Below are positions 36,150 through 47,206 of a DNA stretch of 64,000 bases, one piece after another. Under the pieces are notes generated by a model. The model was not told the origin of the DNA. It searched no databases and worked only from the letters and a program-made list of their open reading frames with translations. Position 1 is the first letter of the stretch, and the number at the start of each line of letters is the position of its first letter. The stretch comes from Arabidopsis thaliana (taxonomy: Eukaryota; Streptophyta; Magnoliopsida; Brassicales; Brassicaceae): positions 5,146,001 through 5,210,000 of the forward strand of contig NC_003076.8 in the NCBI RefSeq assembly GCF_000001735.4, in the 5' to 3' direction. The position numbers were made by a program, and so were the translations under genes.

Positions 36150-36467
36150 ATGACGTCTAGATTTGTGCTTCCATGTACTACTCTCTACGTTCTTTCGGTA
36201 ACACTTATCTTATCATTATATATCCCTCTCGCATCTGCGAAACGATCATTAGAAGAAGAAGAATCAATCATATGCCCTTATAACGACAAGGGATGTCTAT
36301 TATATCTGAATGAGTTTGCAATGGAACATATCAACAACCATAATGATTATGAAGCAGCCTTAGCTTCTCTGGAGAAGGAGTTTCAAGATCATGACAGAAT
36401 TCACTTGATACACAAACCATACATGCACATGACTGATTCTTCCCTTTATAATACTTTAGACATATAG
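36150..36467 (+). CDS. Small secreted protein, family not recognised
   Basis: A 105-aa intronless ORF from an ATG in fair context (ACACCATGA). Residues 1-30 form a strong signal peptide, with core LYVLSVTLILSLYIPL and a LASA-K cleavage site. The mature part is about 75 aa: an acidic stretch (RSLEEEES), a two-cysteine segment CPYNDKGC, a charged stretch (EAALASLEKEFQDHD) and a His/Met-rich end (HLIHKPYMHM). A TATA box stands at the right distance and an AATTATATGAAG-rich 3' flank follows. I do not recognise a family; it is not cysteine-rich enough for defensin or RALF types. It runs convergent to the GH81 gene, stop codons 173 bp apart. The gene call is supported by promoter plus signal peptide, its function is not. 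Confidence 0.6.
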   Translation: MTSRFVLPCTTLYVLSVTLILSLYIPLASAKRSLEEEESIICPYNDKGCLLYLNEFAMEHINNHNDYEAALASLEKEFQDHDRIHLIHKPYMHMTDSSLYNTLDI

Positions 36468-36640
36468 AATTCTGTATATATGTGGATATTCTCATAGAGA
36501 GATCATTGGTGTAATTAAGAAGAAAGGATTTGAAAAGATCATCGAATCATTTCAATTATATGAAGCTTCATTATATAAAACAAGCTAAAATTAACATTGA
36601 TTAATAACAAACCAAAACGCAAACAACTTTTTATTAAAGC

Positions 36641-38878
36641 TTAATGACAATAATGACCAAAGGAACAATACTTCCCGCCACCGCCATGACCACCATAACC
36701 ACCTTCATCGTCTTCTTCATAATCATCATCATCATCATTGTTTCTACTATGAACCCACCACAACAGATTACTTAAAGAGTTCCCATCATCAAACCCATTT
36801 AATCCTTTAATCTTCTCCATTGCTCCATCTTTGTCGTACATACTTTCCAAAGCATACACAAATCCTTTCCACCCTTCTCCGACGCTGTCTCTAGCCAAAG
36901 CAGGCATTGTCCAATTCACGAGCTGTTTCACGAATGTCACGTCCGAGAACAGAACTTCTGATACCGGAAGTAACGGTAATAACTGTATCCCAAGGCGACA
37001 TTCTTTCCACTCTTTAGGCGCGAACCATAAGCCACTGTCTCTCTTTGTTGACCATAACACTCCAACCACACGATTCTCCGATGTGAAATCTTGCGGGTAA
37101 ATAGCGTCGTCTTCTTTCACCTGCCACCACATTTTCGCCGCGTGAATCTCCAGCGTCAGAACCATCGAAGCAGCCGCCACCAAATGTGTATCCCCATAAG
37201 CTAGCCCCAACAAAGCAGCGGAGTAATACGCATTGACAGCCTCGCTTGTACTCTCTTGATTCCTCCCGTCAGCGAACTCCGTTAACCCTCCAGCCCAAGA
37301 ATGAAGCTTGAAAAGATCAAAGCATCTCAAACGCGGGTAATTCGAATTCGACTTGGCTCCTTTCTTCCCCAACGTCAAGTAATCCGCCATTAAAGTATAC
37401 GCTTGAGGTCTGTATCTCTTCCCCCATAAAGGATCAATCTTTGCAAGCACAGCAATCGCATAAACAAAGTAACCTAAATGATAATGATGATCATTGTAAA
37501 TCCCAAACCCAAAATCTGCTCCTGAATCTCTAGATCCTAGCTTAGTAATCACACCTCCCCATTTTGGATCATACAAGAAACCATTTGGTCCGAAACTTCC
37601 ATTAAGCCACGGCTCGATCATGTTCTTCAAGTAAGTTCTAATCTTTGGAATAACATCCAGATAACAAACTTCTTCAGCTATTAAAGCTAACCTCGCCGCC
37701 CTCGCGATCAATTTCGCGTAGAAATACGAAGAGTTGGTGACCTCAGCTGATGAATCTAAAGCGTTAACGTCTTTGATTAGAGCAGAGATGATCTCTTGGT
37801 GAGAATCTTCTTGAACTCCTTTGATAGAGTGCCACGTAACAGAAACAGGGTCTGGTTTTAAAACCCATGAATCTCCGATGACACCTACTAAATCACCGTC
37901 GATGCTGTTGTATTTGAAATTGTCTAGAACTGTGATAGAACAATCGTTGGTTGATAAAAGCTTGAGATGAAGAGGATGAGCTAGCATTAGAAGATCTCCA
38001 TAGCCTCGTTTCTCCCATTTATACTCTAAAGCAAACGGCTTTGTGAAATCAGCGTCACCGGAAACTGGGTAAGAGCAACTGAATCCGTCGAGGATTGTTT
38101 CGAAATACGGATTTGGATTTGGTAACACGACGATCCGGATAATACCCGAAAACCCATCACCGCAATTGATTGAAGAAACGCCGTCTTTGGTTAGATTGAT
38201 CGGAGAAGAGGCGTAGATTAGCCATGTTTGGTTGTTGTTGAGTTTGACGGTGTACTTTGTTGAAGAGGTGTTACCGGAAAGTGATAAAACAGCGTGGATC
38301 GTTGAGATTGTGATGGAGGAGTTAACGGAGAAGGTGATGAAAGGGCTTCCTCTAACGAGGAAGAATCTGAGATTAGAGGAGGGGAAATCGAGAGTGACGC
38401 CGAGATCGCTGAAGGAAGAGATGAGATGAGATTTACGAGAATGCGGGTCGGGTCCATCTGACCCGGTTATGGTTATGTCGGCGTTGAAAGCTTCGTAGAT
38501 GAAAGCAGAGTTGTGGGAGAGAGATGGGTAGGAGATGGAGAGAGATGAAGTCGAGGGTTTGATGATGTAAGGATGAAAGTACTCAGCTTGGTCGCCATTG
38601 TTGAGAGTGAAGTTTTGGAAGAAAGAGTTTGTAGGGAGAGGAGATGAGAGGAGATCGTGGCTGAAGAAACGAGACGGGTCGGGTAGAACAGAGGAATCGG
38701 ATCTTGGGAAGAGAAACGGAGTGTTTTTTTGTCTTGAGGAAGACATTTGTTGAGACGGTGGTGGAGATGGTGAAGGAGGAAGAGGAAGAGGTGGTGGTGG
38801 TGATGGAGGTCTGTTCTTGGGCTTTTTAAAGGGTTTGGTGATTAAGACTTTGACTTTTCGCCTCACTTTTTTCAACAT
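36641..38878 (-). CDS. Glycoside hydrolase family 81 endo-1,3-beta-glucanase
   Basis: A single intronless exon of 745 aa. The N-terminus is basic and lacks a hydrophobic signal peptide (MLKKVRRKVKVLITKPFKKP), followed by a Pro-rich tract at ~22-42. The GH81 N-terminal beta domain and the catalytic helical domain follow. The conserved motif DGRNQESTSEAVNAYYSAAL puts the family catalytic glutamates at E542 and E546, with HSWAGG just before and GIYNDHHYHLGYFVYA upstream. The enzyme class cleaves beta-1,3-glucan (callose in plants). The C-terminus carries an unusual acidic run then a Gly/His/Cys tail (DDDDDYEEDDEGGYGGHGG). Matches AT5G15870. Lack of a classical signal peptide leaves localisation open. 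Confidence 0.95.
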   Translation of the reverse strand: MLKKVRRKVKVLITKPFKKPKNRPPSPPPPLPLPPSPSPPPSQQMSSSRQKNTPFLFPRSDSSVLPDPSRFFSHDLLSSPLPTNSFFQNFTLNNGDQAEYFHPYIIKPSTSSLSISYPSLSHNSAFIYEAFNADITITGSDGPDPHSRKSHLISSFSDLGVTLDFPSSNLRFFLVRGSPFITFSVNSSITISTIHAVLSLSGNTSSTKYTVKLNNNQTWLIYASSPINLTKDGVSSINCGDGFSGIIRIVVLPNPNPYFETILDGFSCSYPVSGDADFTKPFALEYKWEKRGYGDLLMLAHPLHLKLLSTNDCSITVLDNFKYNSIDGDLVGVIGDSWVLKPDPVSVTWHSIKGVQEDSHQEIISALIKDVNALDSSAEVTNSSYFYAKLIARAARLALIAEEVCYLDVIPKIRTYLKNMIEPWLNGSFGPNGFLYDPKWGGVITKLGSRDSGADFGFGIYNDHHYHLGYFVYAIAVLAKIDPLWGKRYRPQAYTLMADYLTLGKKGAKSNSNYPRLRCFDLFKLHSWAGGLTEFADGRNQESTSEAVNAYYSAALLGLAYGDTHLVAAASMVLTLEIHAAKMWWQVKEDDAIYPQDFTSENRVVGVLWSTKRDSGLWFAPKEWKECRLGIQLLPLLPVSEVLFSDVTFVKQLVNWTMPALARDSVGEGWKGFVYALESMYDKDGAMEKIKGLNGFDDGNSLSNLLWWVHSRNNDDDDDYEEDDEGGYGGHGGGGKYCSFGHYCH

Positions 38879-39787
38879 TTTGCTTAGTCAAGAGGAGAAG
38901 AGATAACGACGGATTTGGAAATTGGGTTCACAAAAAGCAAAATTGTGGGGTTTGTTTGGTTAGAAAGAAAAATGATAGGGAAATTTTGTAAATATATAAT
39001 AAAAGATGGTTTACAAGTTAAGGTTTTGGGAACGTGCAGGAGACTTGCTAGATGCTAAAACGTAGACAAGATATTGGTATATGCCCAAATTAAAAATGTA
39101 AATTAACGGTACGAATATGGTTGGATAACAATAATTCTCTAAGGTTATTTGTATTCTTGCAACAAAATATTTGGTTAAACAACTTAGTTCGTAATTCGTA
39201 TGTGACTTTGTGTGATTGAGTATTACATGTTTGGTTTGGATTGGTTATTTGAAAAAATTCCAAATTTGTTGGATAGGTTTGGAAAATGCTTGAGGTCTTT
39301 GTGACTTGATGTTGTTTTGCTTAGAGAAGGAGGAAGAGGGTTGATTGCAAGCAATGTAAATTGCAAACACGCGGTAATGCATATTACATTTCTTAAGGCT
39401 CATATTAAATAGGCATAGGACAGGATATTTTTTTTATTTCTTTTACCATTTTAAGTCATTTTATAATGCTGCTTTCAATGCATATATGACAACTTTATGT
39501 TTTGCTTAGTATAAGAATTAATTTGTAAAATTTTGATTTGGTCGAGATTTGAGCATAGTCCCATAAACTATTTTTGTTTAATAGACAAGGCCTTATCTTA
39601 AGGCCCATATATAAGACGGATACTAGAAAGTAAAAGCCATTTTGAGTGTTAACCGGACCAACAAGAGAATTCAACTAACATAACCGAATCGTGCCGGTTC
39701 AACCACCAACCGCTTCGGTTTAGCTCTGCCATCGTCCCGCGAGTCACATCAAAGAGACGGAGACGGAGAAGGAGAAGAAGAAGAGAT
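38879..39787. other. Divergent promoter region between GH81 and golgin genes
   Basis: AT-rich spacer shared by two divergent genes. No ORF with domain content; a minus-strand frame at its right end overlaps the golgin 5' end and is a shadow. Confidence 0.6.
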
Positions 39788-41461
39788 ATGGCCGGACTTC
39801 TAGCTTGGGCTGCCGATGTCGTCGGTAAAAATGGAAAAGAAGGAGACGATGAGAAGGATCGGATCCCATTGGTTTTCACGGAGGAGCAGCAGAAATACGT
39901 CGATGAGCTTGGCCGAAAAGCGACAAACCTCAGCCGTTCGATCCAAGATCTGCGGCTCAGATTGCCTCCACCGGATATCTCCCAGCGTCTACCTGACCTT
40001 CATGCTCACTCCCTTGCGTCCAATGCCGCTCTCACTCTTCAGCTTGATTCGCACTCCGCTACTCGTGAACAGGTTTGAGTTATTGAAATACTATAGCTGA
40101 TTTGGGAATTGTGTTTTTGCGTTATAGGATTAGTCTTCAATGGATATGGCTTTGGCTGATGTTGAAGTGATCCTAATGGTTCTTCTTTTGGTATTGCAAC
40201 TAGGCACACATGAGAGAGCAGACACTGCTGGAAGAAAATAGTGCATATGAGAATGCAATATCAACCTGTGAGACAAAAATAGAAGAGAAGAGGAATGAAG
40301 CAGATTCTCTTCTTAGAAAGTTGAAGGTGAGTTATCAGATAATTGTTCTTTTCTTGTCTGTGATCTTGTTCAGATATGTATGTTGGTCCTGTTACCATTT
40401 GGGTTCTGCCTGATATTAGATGGTTTGCAGGAGCTAGAAGCTGTAGAGGAAAACTTGAAAACTGAGCAGGATAATGCACAAGCTTCTCTAGATGCAAGGC
40501 AGTCCAAAAGCTCTAGTGAAACTGTTATTCAGCCTGATGGGAATGGAAAAGATGGAGCAGATACAGAGGCCATGAAGTCCTTTATGCTAGAGAAGTTGGA
40601 GAGCAAAAAGAACGATATGGTTAGTTTTCATTTTACGTTTCATGGGTATGGATTGGAATAGTCGATTTGGCTGTATATCTGATGGCAGTGTAAGTTATAT
40701 TTTCCATTTAGAGTTTAATGGAAGAAAAAGTTCAGGATTTAGAGAGGAGTTGGGCTGTTATACAGGAAAGAGCACTGAAGCAGCCTTCTCCAGGTACTTT
40801 TTTTTGTCATCAATTCTGATTAGTTAGTAAATTACTATTTTATCACCATTCAGAACCATCACGTCTTCAATATATATGAAACAAAAAAAAAATTGTTTTA
40901 CATAGCTTATTTTCAGTAAGAATTCAATAGAGATCTGTTTTTTGGTTCCGTTAGATAGGTTGATAGCGTGAAAAATTTCATTCACATTATCTGACTGGAA
41001 AGGTTTTTCTTTCACAGCTCAGAGAGAGAAGACACTGGATAAACAACTTCATAGCCTAATCGAGCAATTAGCTGCAAAGCAGGTCCATCACAACCCAAAT
41101 TAATCTACACTTTTCCCTTTAGACTGTTTCTTAACAGAAACTTTGATATGCTTATCAGGCACAAGCAGAGGGGATTGTTGGTGAGATTCATCTAAATGAG
41201 ATGGAGTTAGAGAGACTAAACAATTTATGGAGAAGATATGAAAGCTTTAACGTTGAAGGGAACGCTGCGAGGAACAGATTCAAGAGAACAAATTCAGATA
41301 GAGAATTTACATCAGACCACGAAGTTGATGGTCATTCCTACCTTCCATATTCATCTGCTACAAGAAATGGGACCCAAACAAGGCTTATGTATCTCAGGTC
41401 AGCTTTTGTCGTCTACATTTTGGCTTTGCAAGTCCTGGTTTTCATCAGAATTTCCTTTTGA
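39788..41461 (+). CDS. Coiled-coil golgin-like protein with C-terminal membrane anchor
   Basis: Six exons (39788-40072, 40204-40326, 40431-40619, 40712-40793, 41018-41082, 41159-41461) join in frame to 348 aa. After an N-terminal WAADVVG segment the protein is mostly heptad-like and charged (EENSAYENAISTCETKIEEK; ELEAVEENLKTEQDNAQ; HSLIEQLAAKQAQAEGIV), predicting long coiled coils. The last ~20 residues are hydrophobic (FVVYILALQVLVFIRI), a single C-terminal transmembrane segment as in golgin-84/CASP-type tethers. Together these suggest a tail-anchored Golgi tether. Matches AT5G15880. An AG|GTCAGC word at 41399 could act as a donor and would change the anchor, but the unspliced reading gives a sensible end. 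Confidence 0.85.
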
Positions 41462-41686
41462 GAAGTTGTGTACACGAGTAGTCTGTTCTGCTTTTAGTTT
41501 GCGCAAGGGAGTCAAAATACTGCATATAAAAATTTATAGGAATACAATAATTGTTGTCAAATGGTTTTCTGTCCTTCCATATGGATATATGGCAATTGAA
41601 TACTGAGACTCCTACATGAATCTTTCTTTACAATTTTTCTTGATATTAGATATATGTCTCCACTACTCATTCTTGAGGGATGCTTT

Positions 41687-43348
41687 CTAGTTATCTGTCT
41701 TCATCATTTGTAGCAATATATCATTCAGAGTATCGATAGGTCCAGGCAGGCACCAATGAATACAGTCATTTCTTAAAGTCACATTTGGATTCTGTAGATG
41801 TCCATATCTCCCAGGATGCCCATCTGGTCGCAATAGCATTGCCTGTGTCGTGTCCATTAACTTCAGTCTCAAACCACTCTTCTTCATCCCATCTTCTTCT
41901 GCAGCTCTAAATTCCTCCCTTTGAATGTCGTGAACCTTGAGATCTGCCTCGGGTATAGTCTCGTTTCTTCTGTAAGGTTGTGTCCGTACACAGTCCCCTC
42001 CTTCGTTCCAAGCCCCACCTTCGAAATGTTGAGGAGAAAAACTCCTTAAAAATGCCAGACCCTTGAAATTCTCGATTATAGCTTTTAGAGATATTCTTAA
42101 AGCCTTCCTGTATCCATAGGTCAAAGGCAATTCAGTCGTGTTTGGTAACGCACAGTATTGGCACCCAGAGATTTGTTGGTTTTCATAGAAAATAACCGGC
42201 CGGGAAAACCAGTGGCCGGATGATATAACCAGGTAGTCGAGTTGGTCGAGCTGACTCGTCCACTTCGTGTCATATTCGTCGAGGTATAGGCTGAAGAAGT
42301 TGGACTTCGGATCAGGTTTAGTAGCCTTCACTAGAAATGGTGACCACATGACATGAAGAGTGAAGTTATAGGATGTGTAGTTCCATACTTTGAAATCCGT
42401 ATCTGGTGAAGGAGAAATGTCTTCAGGGTATTCCACCTACAAGGAAATAAAAAAAGTCAACACATTAGAGAGATGGTGGTTCGCTGGTGATCATTGACAA
42501 TTAGTTTGGATTTTTACCCTAGAGAGAAGGCACAAGAGAGATTGGACTTGGTTTCTGCTAATGGAGTCACCAACAAACCCCATGGCTTTCCCTCTAACCA
42601 TTTCCAAGAACTCTTGAGGATCAAAGATGGGAAGGTCGCAACTCTCCGGCTTCCACCTCCATCTCATGAATCCGGTATCAGGTCTCCCATATTTCATGCA
42701 GTTCTGGTGCTCATGTATTGCCCAGCATGTCGTGTTGGTGTAGTATGGAGCTTCTTCGTTTGGTACCCACTCCCCGGTAAAAAGGTCACACATTTGCTCA
42801 TCATCTCTGATCCGCGTCCTTGATGGTGATGTGGTGACTGGGGATGAATGATCATCAGATGAAGAATTCAGATGTCTTAAGGACGTGTGATTGAGTGGAG
42901 CGGGAATGGGACCGTTCACAGGTGAAGGACTCTGATCAGCTGAAGAATTCCGATGTGGTGGAGCGGGAACGGGACTATTCATGGGTGAAGGAATCTGATC
43001 GAATGAAGAACTCCGTTGTCTTAAAGGTATATGATCGGTTGGAGAGGAAATGGGACCTTTCTTGGGTTTAGGAATCCGATGGAAAGAAGACTTCCGATGT
43101 TTTGAAGGCGTATGGTAGGGTGGCGTGGGAATGGAACCATTCACGGGTGAAGGAATCTGATTTGATGAAGAATTCAAATGACTGAGACGTGTATGATCAG
43201 TCTCGAAAGATGAGATTGATGGAGGTAAGATTGGATCGGCAAGGAGAGTATATAAAGCAGGAACTATTGTGAGGACAAATAGAACAAATGCTAATGTAAT
43301 TGCAACTCTTGGTGTTCTTTGAAGGATTGCAAACAAAGGAAGCTCCAT
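41687..43348 (-). CDS. TBL21: Trichome birefringence-like protein (PC-esterase/DUF231), TBL21
   Basis: Two exons (43348-42518, 42436-41687) give 526 aa; MELPLF at 43348 is the likely start. A type II membrane anchor ([19 protein letters not shown]) is near the N-terminus, as in Golgi enzymes. A Ser/Pro-rich repeat follows, then the TBL domain ([17 protein letters not shown]), the GDS motif ([10 protein letters not shown]) and, in exon 2, the DxxH motif ([10 protein letters not shown]). TBL proteins O-acetylate wall polysaccharides such as xylan and mannan through this Ser-Asp-His esterase-type site. The intron interrupts right after the GDS block, as in TBL19. The paralog TBL19 lies directly upstream on the same strand. 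An ATG 12 codons further upstream in frame (43384) would precede the anchor. Confidence 0.93.
42830..43190 (-). repeat. Coding tandem repeat in TBL21 (~27-aa Ser/Pro unit)
   Basis: The word GATGAAGAATTC and close variants recur at 42858, 42939, 43002, 43082 and 43164, spacing about 81, 63, 80 and 82 bp. In protein these are units such as [35 protein letters not shown] and [17 protein letters not shown]. One unit is six residues shorter. TBL19 lacks this region. Confidence 0.8.
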
Positions 43349-43523
43349 TGTCTGCTTCAAGACAATGGTGTCTGGTCTTGTCATAAATATGTATGTATAT
43401 ATGGTGAATAATGGTGAGCTCGTGGTCATCCAATAACTAGGCACAACATTTGACCATTTCCTGAAATATAATAAATAAACCTGAGGGAGACAGAAAGTCA
43501 AAAAACTTGATTTAGCTTGGTCA

Positions 43524-46070
43524 TTAGGACAACATTTTTCGAACTTGCGCCAAGAATCCTTTGTCTTCTTCTCTCTTTAGCATAGCCAGCAAGAAGTCAT
43601 TGAGGTTGTCGATAGGACCGGGCAAGCACCAGTGGACACAGTCGTTGTACAACGTGACATTGGCCTCTGGAATATGGCCGTAGCGGCTTGGGTGACCGTC
43701 GGGTCTAAGCCACATAGCTTGGGTCGTATCTAGTAATCGTAACCTTTTCCCTTTCTTCTTCGCTTCTTCTTCAGCTCTCCAAAATTCTTCCAACTGAATC
43801 TTGTGTAGCTTCATTGTCGTTTCGTCTTGAGTCTCATTGCTCCTATAAGGTTGTTTCCTCAAACAATCTCCTCCTTCATTCCACAACCCGCCTTCAAAAT
43901 GTGACGGTGCAAAACTTCGTAAGTACATTACGCCTTTGAAGCTTTCCGAATCCAAGATCGCTTTAAACGCGGTTCTAAAAGCTTTTCTATACCCATAAAA
44001 CATTGTGAGATCGGTTATGTTCGGTAATTGGCAATAATGGCAACCGGTGATAGTCCGGTTTTCGTAGTAGACTGATGGCCGGTAATGCCAGTGGCCAGAA
44101 GAGATGATTACGAAGTCAAAATCTCCTATATCGGCTGTCCAACTCTCGTCTGCCTCATCAAGGTATAGGTCAAAAATATCAATATGCTTGGGCTGGGTCT
44201 GGTCGGGTTCTTTGGACTTAACCAAGTGTGGTGTCCAAAATGCGGCGATCGTGAAATTGTATGTTTCGTATGTCCATCGTTTGAAATAATCGTCATTCTT
44301 AACCGAAGCATCCATCGGATATTCAACCTGAAATGAGAAATTCTAGTTTAATCTCGAGAAACCAAGTAATACGAGGGATCTCTAGTCCGGACAGATCGAA
44401 AAATTGGATTCAGAAACGAAACTAACTGCAAACAAATCAAGTTGGTTTCATCTTTTTACTTTGAACAAAGTGTAACAAAAACGAACCAAATCTTACCAAG
44501 ACAAAACTTGATTTCATTTGATTTAAAAGATAAAAAGTAAACACTTTCATTCTTTGACGCCAAATTGTAAAACGAAACCAAATCACAATAGATTCGATTC
44601 CTATATTTAGTACACAAGATTCCAAACCGAATTGTAACAAACGAGAAAGCTGGACAAGACATCCATGTTTGGTATTGTTTATGCAATTAAATTATCCAAC
44701 TACGTAGTTAATTAATCTAAAATGACCAATGGACTCCGTGGAAATGTCAATGTGTTCTTTTTTTTTTTGTAGAATCTTTTAACACAAGTAAACTAATATT
44801 AAGACATCTAAAATCATTGGACGGACCGCTCCCATTTCTGTTTCATAATTATTTTTTAGTATAAGAAGAAAACATTATTTCAATAATTGTGGCACCGGTG
44901 AACCAAAAACACCTTTATGCACGTTCCAATCTCTCTATTTAAAACAAATAATTGAGTAGTTATTTAATTTGTATCAAGTTTTGGTAAAGTAAAAACATAC
45001 ATGTCAAGTTAATATATGTATATGACACTTCTTAAAATAATGATATTTGATCAAAGTAATGATGCACATCTTACTTCCGTTATAATACTTTACCAAAAGT
45101 ATATAACTTCTACTAATAATTAAATCATTTACAATGTGAGTCTATGACCTAATGATTCGAGTTATAGAAGCTCATCGATTAGAATGTTACTTCGAAGTAA
45201 AGAGTGGTTATATGATATTCTTTGATGCATGAGTACTAAAATATGATTTACTAAGTTTAATGCGTTATTTTGCCCGTTAAACTTAGAATTATTAAAAGAA
45301 GGTTTTAATGACCAAAAAGGAGAGTTTGATGAAATATAATACTCCGATATGTTTACATCATATATTAGATTTCTTATTTTAGAAAATCGAAATTTATGCT
45401 AGCAAACGAAAAGATTAACTTTAATTTGTAAAAAATTAAAAGCCATATATGTTCATAAAAAAAAAGGAGAAATATTATTAACAAACAAATGTTTTTTTTT
45501 TGTTGATGGTTATCAAGATATCATTCTAGATATTCAATAAAAGGCAAACAAAAAAACAAACAAGAAAAACTAATGTAAGAAAAAAGGTGTTACCTGAGAA
45601 AGAAGGCAGATCAAAGACTGCATGTGGTTTCTGCTAACTGAGTCACCAACAAACGCCATGGTTTTACCTCTCACGATCTCAAGAAACCTAACCGGGTCAA
45701 ATACCGGCAAGCCGTCTTCGCACCCGTAAGGTTTCCATTTCCATTTGATGAAATCCGTGTCGGGTCTTCCAAACTTCATGCAATTTTGGTGTTCGTGTAT
45801 CGCCCAGCACGTCGTGTTGGTGTAGTAAGGTGCCTCAGGGTTAGGAACCCACTCTCCCGAGAATATGTCGCAGCTGTCATGTGATGTTACAACACCGTTT
45901 TCGAGGTTGATGATGCTGCTTTGGCTTGGAGGTTGTTGCTTGAGGAAGAAGTTAGGGTCTTCAAGCAAAGGGTAGAGAAGAGGGATGATGGTTAAAAGAG
46001 ATGTAGCAATGGTCACTGCGATGAGTAGCTTTTGTTTACATGGAAATGTTGCAGAATGAACAAGCTCCAT
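43524..46070 (-). CDS. TBL19: Trichome birefringence-like protein (PC-esterase/DUF231), TBL19
   Basis: Two exons (46070-45594 and 44327-43524) flank a 1.27-kb intron and give 426 aa. Visible are an N-terminal anchor ([21 protein letters not shown]), the TBL motif [27 protein letters not shown] (GDS) and [10 protein letters not shown] (DxxH). The stem between anchor and domain is short, unlike the repeat-filled stem of TBL21. The same [20 protein letters not shown] block and the same intron site show that the two are tandem duplicates. The predicted role is wall polysaccharide O-acetylation in the Golgi. An in-frame ATG at 46127 would add 19 hydrophobic residues ([13 protein letters not shown]); the shorter start fits the family better. 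Matches AT5G15900. Confidence 0.93.
44328..45593 (-). other. Long single intron of TBL19
   Basis: AT-rich, 1266 bp, with CTCAG|GTAACA donor and TTTCAG acceptor on the minus strand. The short open frames inside have no domain signal. No nested gene or repeat was recognised. It is far longer than the 81-bp intron at the same position in TBL21. Confidence 0.8.
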
Positions 46071-46139
46071 TGAAGGAAAGATAGAGAGAGACAGAGAAAG
46101 AAGGAGAGATTTTGAGAGAGAAAGCATACAAAGATTATA

Positions 46140-47206
46140 CCAGAGTAATTGGGACTCGATTTGTTTATAAGTTGTGAATTATTTCAAATCATGAAATTTT
46201 GTGAATTTTTCTTCTATGTTAGAACAAAAAGAGTAGGTGTCACATCTAAATTATGAGTTATTATTATTGCAAAATAGCTAACTGAAAATTTTAAAGTGAT
46301 CAATCAAACAATAAATTCACAATGTGATGACTATTCCGCTAATTTGGACGTTTTTTGTCGGCAATTTGGACGTTTAAGTGATATTTAATTCTGTAACACA
46401 TGTAATTAGTGTTTAGCTAGGTTGTTAACTATGCAATTGTCACAATATAATTTTTTTTTTTAAAACATGCATTGTGTTGTATAAATCTAAATGATAACAC
46501 AATGCCGGAAATATTACAATTCACTAGGCTATGTCTTGGTCATAATTTGCTTAACTAGTACTTATGATTTTTTCAACAATTCATATTTTTGATTATACAG
46601 TATCAAGTTATTATTATGCACTTTCCAACTGTTACGAACAAGTTTAGTATATGAATTTGAGAGTTAAAACAAACATATGAGCTTCTTCACCCATGTGGAT
46701 TCATTTTGGTTTGTCGTTATAATTTAACCAAAAGGTAAGCAAACATTTTCTGTTTTATCTTATCTTAAACAAAAATTTCTGAATCGAGTCAGTATACCAA
46801 TTGCACTAACAAGTATACACTATGATTCTTTATTATATGTCAAAACGGTCTAATAAGTAAAATTGAATGTGAGTAACATCTAAGAAACACTGAATCGCTG
46901 CAGCGTTGTTTGTTGTTCTCAGTTTCTTGAGTGTTTCTTATTCTATTCAATGTTTTAGTTTTTTATTCATGATGACACGTGGATAGTCTACGTGGAAGCT
47001 AGAACGCCACAATCGTCTCCACAGTTGTGATTGTGAAAGGTCTCTTTTTTTTTTTCCCGAAGATCTCGACTTCACGACTCATGATTCCACAAAGTTTTTA
47101 AGAATTCTGCAGTTTCAGATTTATAATCGCTTGCCTAAGTTTCAATTCATCTTCATTCCGGGAGAAAAAGTCGCGATACTTGAGCTACTCAGCTTTAGGG
47201 TTTAAC
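46140..47206. other. Divergent spacer between TBL19 and the SDR gene
   Basis: AT-rich. The right ~230 bp contains ACACGTGGATAG (46976 on) and a leader-like segment ending in CTTTAGGGTTTAAC just before the SDR start. Nothing else is recognised. Confidence 0.55.

Noticed and set aside
44437-44686. Minus-strand ORFs inside the TBL19 intron
   Set aside because: Overlapping frames in AT-rich intron sequence without domain or splice support.
46071-46127. 19-residue N-terminal extension of TBL19 from the ATG at 46127
   Set aside because: It puts a second hydrophobic stretch ahead of the normal type II anchor; the start at 46070 matches the TBL21 start and gives the usual length.
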